From positions 1,116,001 through 1,180,000 of the forward strand of contig NZ_CP029255.1 in the NCBI RefSeq assembly GCF_003122385.1: 64,000 nucleotides of DNA, in the 5' to 3' direction. A program made the position numbers and the translations under genes. Position 1 is the first letter of the stretch, and each line of letters begins with the position of its first letter. Positions 44,688 to 53,639 of the stretch are shown piece after piece. The notes below the pieces were generated by a model that made no database searches, had not been told where the DNA came from, and saw only the letters and a list, made by a program, of their open reading frames with translations. The DNA comes from Flavobacterium crocinum (GTDB taxonomy: Bacteria; Bacteroidota; Bacteroidia; Flavobacteriales; Flavobacteriaceae).

Positions 44688-45089
44688 ATGTTTGAAAAAG
44701 TAAAGAAAAACGGAACAGAACAATTAGGAAAAACGAACCGAATAGTAGAAGGAACGTCAATAGTTGGAGACATAGTGTCAAAAGCTGATTTTAGATTAGA
44801 CGGTGAATTGATTGGAAATTTTACTTCGCAGGGAAAAATTGTAATAGGAGCCAAAGGATCAGTCAAAGGAGAAATTATCTGTAACAATGCCGATATAGAA
44901 GGAGTATTTCACGGAAAAATAAAAGTTTTAGAAATCCTCAATATTAAATCAACTGCGCAAATTCATGGAGAAGTAGCAGTAGGAAAGCTTTCAATAGAGC
45001 CTGGAGCAGACTTCACAGCAACCTGTGCGATGTTAACACATTCAAATCCGGTAATTATGTTAGAAGATGGAAAAGGAACCGAAGAATAA
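44688..45089 (+). CDS. Bactofilin
   Basis: 133 residues, DUF583 family. The Gly/Ile-rich beta-helix core spans ~20-115 (FTSQGKIVIGAKGSVKGEI; NNADIEGVFHGKIKVLEILN). Bactofilins polymerise into cytoskeletal filaments that locate envelope enzymes. It begins two bases after sprE and overlaps atpZ by 23 bases, so all three are translationally linked. Confidence 0.9.
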   Translation: MFEKVKKNGTEQLGKTNRIVEGTSIVGDIVSKADFRLDGELIGNFTSQGKIVIGAKGSVKGEIICNNADIEGVFHGKIKVLEILNIKSTAQIHGEVAVGKLSIEPGADFTATCAMLTHSNPVIMLEDGKGTEE

Positions 45090-45291
45090 TAGAAATAAAT
45101 GGATTGCACTCATTAATATTCCGATACAAATGGGTGTAATCATTTTTTTGTTTTCTTATTTGGGAAGCTGGCTCGATGAAAATCATCCGAACGAAAAAGT
45201 ATATTACCATAAAATCTTAATTATGGTTGGTGTTGCTCTGGCACTATACAATGTATTTCGTCAGGTAAACGAAATCAACAAAACAAAGTAG
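45067..45291 (+). CDS. AtpZ/AtpI-family protein
   Basis: 74 residues with two membrane helices (WIALINIPIQMGVIIFLFSY; ILIMVGVALALYNVF) separated by a short acidic loop (LDENHPNEK), the pattern of AtpZ/AtpI proteins that help assemble or supply ions to the F0 sector. It overlaps the bactofilin 3' end by 23 bases. Confidence 0.82.
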   Translation: MEKEPKNNRNKWIALINIPIQMGVIIFLFSYLGSWLDENHPNEKVYYHKILIMVGVALALYNVFRQVNEINKTK

Positions 45292-45349
45292 TCTTCGTTT
45301 TAAAACAGCATTAAATAAATATTGCATCTTTGCAGAAAATTTATTGAAA

Positions 45350-45742
45350 ATGTTTTTAAAAAAATACGGACTTATTCTTTACCTATATATAGTAGCATTT
45401 ATTTCCTATATAATTCATAAAGGAGTTTTTTTTATTCTTAAGATACAAGAACAGAATTTCTATTTCAGTCTGGAAATATTGTATTTGATCTTTTTGTTTT
45501 TTTCGACCTTATTATTAATAGGTTTGTTACTAATAAGGAAAAATAAATTTGACAGCGTTGGAATGCTTTTCATGCTCGGAACTTTTATTCAAATGTTTTT
45601 GTATTATGGATTTTTAAGACTCATTTTGTCAAACAATATTCAGAACCTGCCTGTCGAAAAAAAGAACTTTTTTCTAACATTTCTTCTCTTTTTGTTATTT
45701 CAGACGATTTTAACTGCCCGATTATTAAATGAAAAGCGTTAA
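45350..45742 (+). CDS. Four-helix membrane protein upstream of atpB (DUF6168-like)
   Basis: About 130 residues from the ATG at 45350 (an in-frame TTG at 45344 adds two residues). Four predicted membrane helices. I believe it is DUF6168, seen beside ATP synthase genes in Flavobacteriia, but function is not known. A near-consensus -7 element CATCTTTG is at 45325. Confidence 0.68.
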   Translation: MFLKKYGLILYLYIVAFISYIIHKGVFFILKIQEQNFYFSLEILYLIFLFFSTLLLIGLLLIRKNKFDSVGMLFMLGTFIQMFLYYGFLRLILSNNIQNLPVEKKNFFLTFLLFLLFQTILTARLLNEKR

Positions 45743-45810
45743 AATAACAATTCTTTAAAACTAGGTTTAAAAATAATTTTTCATATCCTTTTGAATATTA
45801 ATAAAAAATG

Positions 45811-45818
45811 TACCTTTG
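45811..45818 (+). promoter_or_regulatory. Promoter of the ATP synthase operon
   Basis: TACCTTTG matches TAnnTTTG. A TTTTG -33-like element at 45789-45793 lies 17 bases upstream. The ATG of atpB is at 45860, 41 bases downstream. Confidence 0.65.
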
Positions 45819-45859
45819 CACCAAATTTTAGAAACGTAAAAAATAAGATTTTCCAAGAT

Positions 45860-47011
45860 ATGGTGATTTCAAACAAACCACTCAGCTTTATTCTTGCTGC
45901 TTTTGTAGCTTGTCTTCCATTAATGAGTTTTTCAAATACTGAAAAAGACTCAGCGCATGTTCAAACTGAAGCAACCCATGAAGGTGCTGCAGAAGATCAT
46001 CATGCAGAGCCAACAGATATTAAATCTAAGATTAAAGCCTTTATTGGTCATCACGTTTTAGACTCTCATGATTTTACATTAACACAAGATGATGAGACAG
46101 GTAAATATTATGGTTTTCCATTACCGGTAATTCTTTGGGATAATGGTTTACACATTTTTTCTTCTTCTAAATTCCACCACGGACATGAAGTAGCTGAATC
46201 AAACGGTAACTATTATGTGATCAACCACCACGATGGTAAAATTTACAGAACAGATGCTAAGGGTACAATTACTGAAGATGAGAAAACAGGTCATCCAACA
46301 AATGTTCGTCCTTTAGACTTCTCAATTACAAAAACGGTACTTTCTATTATGGTTGCCGCTTTATTAATGTTCTGGTTATTTACAAGCTTAGCAAAATCTT
46401 ATGCTAAAAATGGAGGAATATCTTCTGGAGTTGGAAGATTTTTTGAACCTTTAGTTCTTTTCATCCGTGATGATGTTGCTATTCCAAACATTGGAGAAAA
46501 GCATTATAAAAAATACATGAGTTATTTATTGACTATATTTTTCTTTGTATTGTTTTTAAATATCTTCGGATTAACTCCGCTAGGAATTAACGCAACAGGA
46601 AACTTCACAGTTACATTTGCTTTAGCAATCCTTACTTTCTTAATAACAAACTTTTCAGCAAATAAAAATTACTGGGGTCACATTTTCTGGATGCCGGGTG
46701 TACCAAAACCAATGAGAATTATTTTGGCACCAATTGAATTGTTGGGAGTTTTTATTAAACCATTTTCATTAATGATTCGTTTGTACGCAAATATTTTTGC
46801 AGGTCACATCGTATTAATGAGTATCATTGGTTTAATGTTTATCTTTAAAAGCTGGATTGGAAGTACATTATCTTTCGGATTATCATTTGTACTTTCTATA
46901 CTAGAGATTCTAGTAGCATTTTTACAAGCCTATATTTTTACTATGCTGTCTGCACTTTATTTTGGTTCAGCAGTAGAAGAGCACCACCACGAAGAGGAGG
47001 GGCACCACTAA
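45860..47011 (+). CDS. atpB: F0F1 ATP synthase subunit A
   Basis: About 383 residues from the ATG at 45860 (MVISNKPLS). An N-terminal signal-like segment and a long His/Asp-rich periplasmic extension precede the usual six-helix domain, as in other Bacteroidetes. The essential arginine lies in FSLMIRLYANIFAGH. A His/Glu-rich tail ends the protein. An in-frame TTG at 45791 is excluded because the promoter box follows it. Subunit a carries the half-channels for protons. Confidence 0.95.
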   Translation: MVISNKPLSFILAAFVACLPLMSFSNTEKDSAHVQTEATHEGAAEDHHAEPTDIKSKIKAFIGHHVLDSHDFTLTQDDETGKYYGFPLPVILWDNGLHIFSSSKFHHGHEVAESNGNYYVINHHDGKIYRTDAKGTITEDEKTGHPTNVRPLDFSITKTVLSIMVAALLMFWLFTSLAKSYAKNGGISSGVGRFFEPLVLFIRDDVAIPNIGEKHYKKYMSYLLTIFFFVLFLNIFGLTPLGINATGNFTVTFALAILTFLITNFSANKNYWGHIFWMPGVPKPMRIILAPIELLGVFIKPFSLMIRLYANIFAGHIVLMSIIGLMFIFKSWIGSTLSFGLSFVLSILEILVAFLQAYIFTMLSALYFGSAVEEHHHEEEGHH

Positions 47012-47029
47012 AATTAGATTTCAGAGTTT

Positions 47030-47059
47030 AGATTTCAGATTTATAATAATCTAAAATCT
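47030..47059 (+). repeat. Hairpin between atpB and atpE
   Basis: AGATTTCAGATT / AATCTAAAATCT, 12-bp stem with one mismatch and a 6-base loop. One of three hairpins in this operon's gaps. Confidence 0.6.
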
Positions 47060-47113
47060 ACATTCAAAAATCTAAAATCAAAATTGAATGTTTAATTTTT
47101 AATATATACAAAT

Positions 47114-47305
47114 ATGAACGGTTTAAATTACATTGGAGCAGGATTAATCGTAATCGGAGCAGCAGTAGGTATTGGTAGAATTGGTGGTTCAGCAATGGAC
47201 GCTATCGCTCGTCAACCAGAAGCTTCAGGAAAAATCCAAACAGCTATGCTTATCGCTGCTGCGCTTATTGAAGGTATTGGTTTCGCTGCGTTATTCGCTG
47301 CTTAA
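47114..47305 (+). CDS. atpE: F0F1 ATP synthase subunit C
   Basis: 63 residues, two-helix hairpin. Loop RQPE at 33-36; ion-binding Glu53 in AALIEGIGFAAL. No Gln in the first helix or Ser next to Glu53 as in sodium-binding rings, so proton coupling is likely. The c-ring turns with the central stalk. Confidence 0.97.
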   Translation: MNGLNYIGAGLIVIGAAVGIGRIGGSAMDAIARQPEASGKIQTAMLIAAALIEGIGFAALFAA

Positions 47306-47317
47306 TTAAAACACAAG

Positions 47318-47352
47318 AACAATAGTTGCAACGGTTGGTTGTAACTATTGTT
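47318..47352 (+). repeat. Strong hairpin after atpE
   Basis: AACAATAGTTGCAAC / GTTGTAACTATTGTT, 15-bp stem with one G-U pair and a 5-base loop, followed by TTTTA. It lies 12 bases after the atpE stop. It could attenuate transcription or protect the atpE message. Confidence 0.7.
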
Positions 47353-47431
47353 TTAAAAATGAAACATTAAAATAAAATTGCTCTTTGCAGTAGTTTAAAA
47401 AGATATAATTTAAAATTTATAATTCTATATA

Positions 47432-47932
47432 ATGGAAAAGTTAATAAATCAGTTCGAGTTCGGTTTGTTCTTTTGGCAAGTATTAATATTTGTTGGATTA
47501 ATTTTCTTGTTGAAAAAATTTGCATGGAAACCTATTCTTGATGCAGTAAATGATAGAGAACAAGGAATTAAAGACGCATTACTTTCTGCTGAAAATGCAA
47601 GACAAGAAATGCAAAATCTTCAGGCAGATAACCAAAGAATTTTGAATGAAGCTCGTGCAGAACGTGATGCTATGTTGAAAGAAGCTCGCGAAATGAAAGA
47701 GAAGATGATTACTGATTCTAAAAACGAAGCACAGGCACAAGGTCAAAAAATGATCGAGCAGGCTAAAGCGGCTATCGAAAGCGAAAAAAATGCTGCTATG
47801 GCAGAATTGAAATCTCAGGTTTCAACTTTATCGTTAAGCATTGCTGAGAAATTATTGAAAGAAGAATTATCTAACAAAGAAGCTCAAACTAAATTAGTTG
47901 AGAAAATGTTAGGTGACGTAAAGTTAAACTAA
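47432..47932 (+). CDS. atpF: F0F1 ATP synthase subunit B
   Basis: 166 residues: one N-terminal membrane helix (~10-30), then a long Glu/Lys/Ala-rich helical stalk (~35-140) and a C-terminal segment. Peripheral stalk that joins F0 to F1 via delta. It ends four bases before atpH. Confidence 0.95.
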   Translation: MEKLINQFEFGLFFWQVLIFVGLIFLLKKFAWKPILDAVNDREQGIKDALLSAENARQEMQNLQADNQRILNEARAERDAMLKEAREMKEKMITDSKNEAQAQGQKMIEQAKAAIESEKNAAMAELKSQVSTLSLSIAEKLLKEELSNKEAQTKLVEKMLGDVKLN

Positions 47933-47936
47933 GATT

Positions 47937-48470
47937 ATGGCAAGTACAAGAGCAGCAATTCGTTATGCAAAAGCAATTCTAGACTTAGCAAACTCTAAAG
48001 GTGTTGCCGAAGCTGTAAATAACGATATGAAATCAATTGCAAATGCAATTGAGACTAATGCAGAATTGAGTACCTTTATTCAGAACCCAACAACAAAAGT
48101 TGAAGTTAAAGAAAGTGCTCTTTTAGAAGTTTTCTCAGATGTAAATGGTGTAACTAAAGGTTTATTTCATTTATTATTTGAAAACAAAAGATTTGAAATT
48201 CTAGATGCAATTGCAGTAGAATATAGTAAAGTATTTGATCAAAGCAACGGAATTGAAGTGGCAAAAGTTACAACAGCTATTCCGATGGATGCAGAATTAG
48301 AAGCTAAAGTTTTAGCAAAAATTGCAACTTTATCAGATAAAAAAATTACAATTGAAAATATAGTAGATCCTTCCATTATTGGTGGATTTATTTTGAGAAT
48401 AGGAGATAATCAATACAACGCTTCTGTTGCAAACAGATTACAAGTATTAAAAAGAGAGTTAAGTAATTAG
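47937..48470 (+). CDS. atpH: F0F1 ATP synthase subunit delta
   Basis: 177 residues, OSCP/delta family: RAAIRYAKAILDLANSKG at the N-terminus and the conserved C-terminal GGFILRIGDNQYNASVANRL. It links the peripheral stalk to the F1 head. Confidence 0.95.
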   Translation: MASTRAAIRYAKAILDLANSKGVAEAVNNDMKSIANAIETNAELSTFIQNPTTKVEVKESALLEVFSDVNGVTKGLFHLLFENKRFEILDAIAVEYSKVFDQSNGIEVAKVTTAIPMDAELEAKVLAKIATLSDKKITIENIVDPSIIGGFILRIGDNQYNASVANRLQVLKRELSN

Positions 48471-48508
48471 TTTTTATAACACAAAAAGTGTCTAAATTAT
48501 AAATTAAG

Positions 48509-50086
48509 ATGGCGGAAATCAAACCTGCTGAAATTTCAGCAATATTAAGAAAGCAAGTAGAAGGTTTTGAATCTGGTGCTACGCTAGAGGAAGTAGGAAC
48601 AGTACTTCAAGTTGGAGACGGTATTGCTCGTGTTTACGGGCTATCTAATGTACAATATGGAGAGTTAGTAGAATTCGATAACGGTATGGAAGGTATCGTA
48701 TTGAATCTTGAAGAGGATAATGTTGGGGTTGTACTTTTAGGACCATCAACTGGACTTAAAGAAGGATCTACTGCAAAAAGAACTCAACGTATTGCTTCTC
48801 TTAAAGTAGGTGAGCAAATGGTAGGACGTGTTGTTAACACTCTTGGTTTTCCAATTGATGGAAAAGGACCAATCGGTGGAGACTTATACGAAATGCCTTT
48901 AGAAAGAAAAGCACCTGGAGTTATCTTCCGTCAGCCAGTAACTGAGCCATTACAAACAGGAGTAAAAGCAGTTGATGCTATGATCCCGGTTGGACGTGGT
49001 CAGCGTGAGCTTGTAATCGGTGACCGTCAAACAGGTAAATCAACTGTTTGTATCGATACAATCTTAAATCAAAAAGAATTTTACGATGCAGGAAAACCTG
49101 TATTCTGTATATATGTTGCAATTGGACAAAAAGCTTCAACTGTAGCAGGAATTGCAAAAATGTTAGAAGAAAAAGGAGCAATGGCTTATACCGTTATTGT
49201 TGCTGCTAATGCTTCTGATCCAGCTCCAATGCAAGTTTACGCTCCATTCGCTGGTGCTGCAATTGGAGAATACTTCAGAGATTCAGGTCGTCCAGCACTT
49301 ATTGTGTATGATGACTTGTCTAAACAAGCTGTTGCTTACCGTGAGGTTTCTCTTTTATTAAGAAGACCACCGGGACGTGAGGCTTACCCTGGAGACGTTT
49401 TCTACTTACACTCTCGTTTATTAGAACGTGCTTGTAAAGTAATTGCTGATGATGGTATCGCTAAAAACATGAACGATTTACCAGATTCTATCAAATCTAT
49501 CGTAAAAGGTGGTGGTTCATTAACTGCATTGCCAATTATCGAAACTCAAGCTGGTGACGTTTCTGCATATATCCCAACAAACGTAATCTCTATTACAGAT
49601 GGTCAGATTTTCCTTGATGGAGATTTGTTCAACTCTGGGGTTCGTCCTGCAATTAACGTAGGTATCTCTGTATCTCGTGTTGGAGGTAATGCTCAAATTA
49701 AATCAATGAAAAAAGTTTCTGGAACTTTAAAATTAGACCAGGCTCAATTCCGTGAATTAGAAGCTTTCGCTAAATTTGGTTCTGACTTAGATTCAGTTAC
49801 TTTAAACGTAATCGAAAAAGGAAAAAGAAACGTTGAGATCTTGAAACAAGGTTTAAATGATCCTTATACAGTTGAAAACCAAGTAGCTATTATCTACGCT
49901 GGTTCTAAAAACTTATTAAGAAACGTTCCTGTAGAAAAAGTAAAAGAATTTGAAGCTGATTTCTTAGCTTACTTAAACAGTAAACATAAAGATACGCTTA
50001 ACGCGTTAAAAGCTGGTAAATTAGATGACGCTATTACAGATGTTATCGAAAAAGCAGCAAAAGAAATCTCAGCAAAATATAACTAA
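48509..50086 (+). CDS. atpA: F0F1 ATP synthase subunit alpha
   Basis: 525 residues with Walker [10 protein letters not shown] (171-179), the nucleotide-binding [17 protein letters not shown], the [19 protein letters not shown] segment and [11 protein letters not shown]. Three copies per enzyme form the head with three beta subunits, whose gene is not in this window. A hairpin separates it from atpG. Confidence 0.98.
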   Translation: MAEIKPAEISAILRKQVEGFESGATLEEVGTVLQVGDGIARVYGLSNVQYGELVEFDNGMEGIVLNLEEDNVGVVLLGPSTGLKEGSTAKRTQRIASLKVGEQMVGRVVNTLGFPIDGKGPIGGDLYEMPLERKAPGVIFRQPVTEPLQTGVKAVDAMIPVGRGQRELVIGDRQTGKSTVCIDTILNQKEFYDAGKPVFCIYVAIGQKASTVAGIAKMLEEKGAMAYTVIVAANASDPAPMQVYAPFAGAAIGEYFRDSGRPALIVYDDLSKQAVAYREVSLLLRRPPGREAYPGDVFYLHSRLLERACKVIADDGIAKNMNDLPDSIKSIVKGGGSLTALPIIETQAGDVSAYIPTNVISITDGQIFLDGDLFNSGVRPAINVGISVSRVGGNAQIKSMKKVSGTLKLDQAQFRELEAFAKFGSDLDSVTLNVIEKGKRNVEILKQGLNDPYTVENQVAIIYAGSKNLLRNVPVEKVKEFEADFLAYLNSKHKDTLNALKAGKLDDAITDVIEKAAKEISAKYN

Positions 50087-50100
50087 TTAGATAATTCGTT

Positions 50101-50147
50101 AATTAGATAATTAGGAAATGAGTTAACATTTTTCTAATTATCTAATT
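50101..50147 (+). repeat. Inverted repeat between atpA and atpG
   Basis: AATTAGATAATTAG / CTAATTATCTAATT, a perfect 14-bp stem with a 19-base loop. A direct copy of the left arm precedes it (50083-50096). Confidence 0.7.
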
Positions 50148-50176
50148 TTCAGATTGTCACATTTTCTAATTAATAG

Positions 50177-51037
50177 ATGGCAAATTTAAAGGAAATCCGT
50201 AATAGAATTACTTCCGTTTCATCAACGATGCAGATTACGTCTGCGATGAAAATGGTTTCTGCTGCAAAGCTGAAGAAAGCACAAGATGCAATCACTGCAA
50301 TGCGTCCTTATGCCGAGAAATTAACGGAGTTATTGCAAGATCTTTCTGCATCACTTGAAGGTGAAGTTGGAGGAGATTACACTACACAACGTGAAGTAAA
50401 AAAAGTATTGCTTGTAGCTATAACTTCTAACAGAGGTTTGTGTGGTGCTTTCAATTCAAATATTATTAAAGAGATTAAAAATCGTACTGCTTTTTACCAA
50501 GGAAAACAAGTAGATGTTTTTGCTATTGGTAAAAAAGGAAACGATGCTTTAAGCAAAACTCATAAAGTACACGGTCATCATAATGCTATTTTTGATCATT
50601 TAACTTTTGAAAATGTTGCTGGAATCGCTGATAATCTTACAGAGAAATTTTTGTCTGGAGAATATGATAGAATTGAATTAGTTTACAATCAGTTTAAAAA
50701 TGCTGCGACTCAAATCGTTCAGACTGAACAATTTTTACCGTTAGCTCCTATTAAATCTGACGTTACTACTTCTACTGGAGATTATATTTACGAGCCTTCA
50801 AAAGAAGAGATTGTACTGACTTTAATTCCTAAGTCATTAAAAACGCAATTGTATAAAGGTATCCGTGATTCATTTGCTTCAGAGCATGGAGCACGTATGA
50901 CTGCAATGCACAAAGCAACAGATAATGCAACTGAATTACGAAACCAATTGAAATTAACTTATAATAAAGCGCGTCAGGCTGCTATTACTAGTGAGATTTT
51001 GGAAATTGTTGGTGGAGCAGAAGCTTTAAATGGATAA
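50177..51037 (+). CDS. atpG: F0F1 ATP synthase subunit gamma
   Basis: 286 residues. The N-terminal coiled-coil helix begins LKEIRNRITSVSSTMQITSA and the C-terminal helix contains MHKATDNATELRNQLKLTYN. SNRGLCGAFNSNI (~85-97) is the conserved middle. The rotating stalk. It is the last gene of this operon; atpD and atpC are absent here. Confidence 0.96.
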   Translation: MANLKEIRNRITSVSSTMQITSAMKMVSAAKLKKAQDAITAMRPYAEKLTELLQDLSASLEGEVGGDYTTQREVKKVLLVAITSNRGLCGAFNSNIIKEIKNRTAFYQGKQVDVFAIGKKGNDALSKTHKVHGHHNAIFDHLTFENVAGIADNLTEKFLSGEYDRIELVYNQFKNAATQIVQTEQFLPLAPIKSDVTTSTGDYIYEPSKEEIVLTLIPKSLKTQLYKGIRDSFASEHGARMTAMHKATDNATELRNQLKLTYNKARQAAITSEILEIVGGAEALNG

Positions 51038-51054
51038 TTTATTCCAAAATATAT

Positions 51055-51087
51055 AAAAAAAAGCCAGCATTTGCTGGCTTTTTTTTA
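51055..51087 (+). terminator. Terminator of the ATP synthase operon
   Basis: AAGCCAGCA-TT-TGCTGGCTT with flanking A run and eight T. It is a strong Rho-independent terminator 18 bases after the atpG stop. Confidence 0.9.
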
Positions 51088-51119
51088 TTGGAAGTTTTTT
51101 CTTTTTTAAAAATAACTTT

Positions 51120-51172
51120 TATAAAATGGTGATTCTCAAAATATATAAAGTTGAGAATCACTACCATTTTAT
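51120..51172. repeat. Long bulged hairpin in the atpG downstream gap
   Basis: ATAAAATGGTGATTCTCAA pairs with TTGAGAATCA-(cta)-CCATTTTAT, giving an ~19-bp stem with a three-base bulge and an ~11-base loop. It lies between the operon terminator and the tandem 89-base units. Confidence 0.75.
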
Positions 51173-51195
51173 AAAAATTGACAGATAAACTCTGC

Positions 51196-51462
51196 TGTGC
51201 TTTGTCTTTTATGGGAACAAACTAGCTTTATTAATCCCAGGGCTCTGTTTTTTTAAGGGTTACAATACAGCAGAATCAATCCCTTGTGCTTTGTCTTTTA
51301 TGGGAACAAACAAGCTTTATTAGTCCCGGTGCTCTGTTTTTATTAGGGTTACATTACAGCTGAATCAATCCCTTATGCTTTGTCTTTTATGGGAACAAAC
51401 AAGCTTTATTAGTCCCAGTGCTTCCTTTTTTATAAGGGTTGTATTTAGCTTTCTCAATCCCT
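51196..51462. repeat. Three tandem 89-base units (possible small RNA array)
   Basis: Unit starts at about 51196, 51285 and 51374, exact 89-base spacing. The shared sequence includes TTTGTCTTTTATGGGAACAA, a GGGA...TCCC pair around an AAGCTTTATTA loop, GTGCTCTG, and AGGGTTA...CAATCCCT. The third unit is the most divergent (CTTCCTTTTTTA, TAGCTTTCTC). No open reading frame spans the units. The remainder of the 570-base gap (51038-51608) holds only the terminator, the hairpin at 51120 and AT-rich spacer. Confidence 0.8.
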
Positions 51463-51578
51463 GTGAAACAAATTTAGGAAAAGACTGTCTAAAAAAAGTT
51501 ACATAATTTTCATGTCTAATTTATATATTTCACATGTCATTGATTTTTAATTATATAAGTCTTAACTTAAAGTTTACT

Positions 51579-51586
51579 TATTTTTG
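51579..51586 (+). promoter_or_regulatory. Bacteroidetes -7 element of the GNAT gene
   Basis: TATTTTTG, 22 bases before the ATG at 51609. It excludes the in-frame upstream start at 51534. Confidence 0.5.
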
Positions 51587-51608
51587 TTTATATTTTAATA
51601 ATAAATTC

Positions 51609-52055
51609 ATGAATCTTTCTATAAAAGAACTAATTACGTTGCAAGAAATGTTATTTCAAATTGAGATAATTAGGCACTTATATCCTAAGCTTAGCTTAGA
51701 GAAATACGAGAATTATCTTAAAGAAATGGTGCCTCATAATTATACTCAGATTGCAGTTTTTGAAAATGCTGTTTGTCTAGGCTTAACAGGATGCTGGTCG
51801 GCTACAAAATTATGGACGGGCAAATATCTTGAAATAGACAATTTTGTGGTTAATCCGGAATTTCGATCTAGAGGAATTGGAAAAATGCTAACTGATTATA
51901 TCGAGAAAAAAGCGATAGAATTAAATTGCAGCAGTATAGTTCTCGATGCCTTTACAGGAAATTTTGATGCTCATCGTTTTTACTACAATCAAGGTTATGC
52001 ACCGAAAGGGTTTCATTTTGTAAAAATATTAGACGAAACCAAAATGACTGTTTAA
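51609..52055 (+). CDS. GNAT-family N-acetyltransferase
   Basis: 148 residues from the ATG at 51609. Motif A is read as EIDNFVVNPEFRSRGIGKML (acetyl-CoA pyrophosphate loop RSRGIGK), then VLDAFTGNFDAHRFYYNQGY for motif B. Substrate unknown. It stands alone after the tandem-repeat gap and is followed by the envelope gene run. Confidence 0.85.
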   Translation: MNLSIKELITLQEMLFQIEIIRHLYPKLSLEKYENYLKEMVPHNYTQIAVFENAVCLGLTGCWSATKLWTGKYLEIDNFVVNPEFRSRGIGKMLTDYIEKKAIELNCSSIVLDAFTGNFDAHRFYYNQGYAPKGFHFVKILDETKMTV

Positions 52056-52115
52056 AAACAAACACAACTTTTCTTTATTACGTCAACAAAAACACCATTA
52101 AACAAAAGAAATGGT

Positions 52116-52123
52116 TATTTTTG
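52116..52123 (+). promoter_or_regulatory. Bacteroidetes -7 element of the flippase/dut run
   Basis: TATTTTTG. It covers the TTG at 52121, so that codon cannot be the translation start. Transcription is expected near 52130. Confidence 0.55.
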
Positions 52124-52150
52124 TCCTACAAACATTATTACAATTATATT

Positions 52151-53611
52151 TTGGGATTATATAAAAATCTATTTAAGCAAACGGCAATTTACGGACTGGC
52201 AACAGTTTTACCAAGAATGCTGAGTTTTTTATTAGTGAGATTATATACAGGAATTCTTCCCACTGCCGAATATGGAGAAGTTTCGATTGTATTATCCTGG
52301 ATGGTTTTCTTTAACGTAGTACTTTCTTACGGTATGGAAACGGCTTTCTTTAGATTCTATAGCGCCGAAGATGACAAGAAAAATGTAATTGCAACTTCTA
52401 CGATTTCGATATTCTGGACTTCAATTATTTTCTTATTTGTTGCGTTGATATTTAGGAATACGCTGGCGAATTTAGCCGAGGTTGACGTTCAGTATATCAC
52501 TTATACTGTCTGGATTTTAGTTTTGGATGCTTTGGTTTTAATTCCATTTTCAAAATTAAGAGCTAACCAGAGACCAATGGTTTATGCAGCAATTAAAATA
52601 GGAAATGTAGTTATTAATTTGTTACTGAATATTTTCTTCTTAATGTATCTGCCAAAATTAGCAGAAGCAAATCCAAATTCTGTTTGGGATAATTTATATG
52701 TAGAAAACTTTCAGATTGCCTATATTTTCATTGCAAACCTTTTAGCAAGTTTGGCAACATTTATTGTGCTTTCTCCAAATTACCTTTCGCTTGGACGAAA
52801 ATTCGATCCGGAACTTTGGAAAAGAATGATGAAATACGGACTTCCAATTTTAGTAGCTGGATTAGCTTTTGCTGTAAATGAGCATTTTGATAAAATTCTT
52901 TTAGGTTATCTGCTTCCTGAAAATTTAGCAAAATCTGAAGTTGGAGCTTATTCTGCTTGTTATAAATTAGGATTGTTCATGGTGCTGTTTGCGACAGCTT
53001 TCAGACTAGGAATTGAACCTTTCTTTTTCAGTCATGCGAAAAACGAAAATGCTCCGCAGACTTATGCCGTAATTACAAAATATTTTGTGATACTGGGCTC
53101 TCTAATTTTATTGGGAGTTATTGTATTTGCTGATGTTTTAAAATATTTATTATTAGATAATAAAACCTATTGGGAAGCCATGAAAGTGGTACCGCTTATT
53201 ATTTTGGCAAATTTCTTTTTAGGAATTTACAATAATCTTTCGGTTTGGTATAAACTGACAGATAAAACAAAAATTGGAGCTTACATTTCTATTGTAGGAG
53301 CCATTGTCACTTTGGTTTTAAATTATCTTTTAATACCAAAATACAGCTATTATGGTTCTGCCATTGCGACCATTTCTGCTTACGGAAGTATGATGCTTAT
53401 TTCTTATATTTTAGGAAATAAATATTATCCAATTCCTTATGATATGAACAAAATTGGTGCTTATTTAGGAGTTTCGATATTATTTTCTGTTATTTCGTTT
53501 TACGGATTTAGAGAGAAATATTATGTTGGAATCCCACTTCTTCTAGCTTTTATGTATTTAGTTTACCATTTCGAAAAAGATACTATTAAAGGTATAATGA
53601 AGAAAAAATAA
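52151..53611 (+). CDS. Polysaccharide/oligosaccharide flippase-family protein
   Basis: About 486 residues from the TTG at 52151 (starting [20 protein letters not shown]). Roughly 12-14 transmembrane helices of the MOP superfamily (Wzx/MurJ-like). It flips lipid-linked oligosaccharides. It is the first gene of a run (dut, nucleotidyltransferase, TPR, DUF4292, EnvC) that is conserved in Flavobacterium and mixes envelope assembly with housekeeping genes. It is distinct from the flippase at 24581. Confidence 0.85.
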   Translation: MGLYKNLFKQTAIYGLATVLPRMLSFLLVRLYTGILPTAEYGEVSIVLSWMVFFNVVLSYGMETAFFRFYSAEDDKKNVIATSTISIFWTSIIFLFVALIFRNTLANLAEVDVQYITYTVWILVLDALVLIPFSKLRANQRPMVYAAIKIGNVVINLLLNIFFLMYLPKLAEANPNSVWDNLYVENFQIAYIFIANLLASLATFIVLSPNYLSLGRKFDPELWKRMMKYGLPILVAGLAFAVNEHFDKILLGYLLPENLAKSEVGAYSACYKLGLFMVLFATAFRLGIEPFFFSHAKNENAPQTYAVITKYFVILGSLILLGVIVFADVLKYLLLDNKTYWEAMKVVPLIILANFFLGIYNNLSVWYKLTDKTKIGAYISIVGAIVTLVLNYLLIPKYSYYGSAIATISAYGSMMLISYILGNKYYPIPYDMNKIGAYLGVSILFSVISFYGFREKYYVGIPLLLAFMYLVYHFEKDTIKGIMKKK

Positions 53612-53639
53612 GCGACGTTTAAAAATTTTATATTTAAAA

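Noticed and set aside
45791..45859. Upstream start for atpB
   Set aside because: The TTG at 45791 lies before the promoter box 45811-45818, so it would not be in the main transcript; the ATG at 45860 starts the signal-like segment.
51196..51462. CRISPR array or tRNA cluster
   Set aside because: The units are adjacent without unique spacers, and no cloverleaf or cas gene is seen.
52121..52150. TTG at 52121 as flippase start
   Set aside because: It overlaps the -7 element (52116-52123); the TTG at 52151 starts nearer to the conserved first helix.
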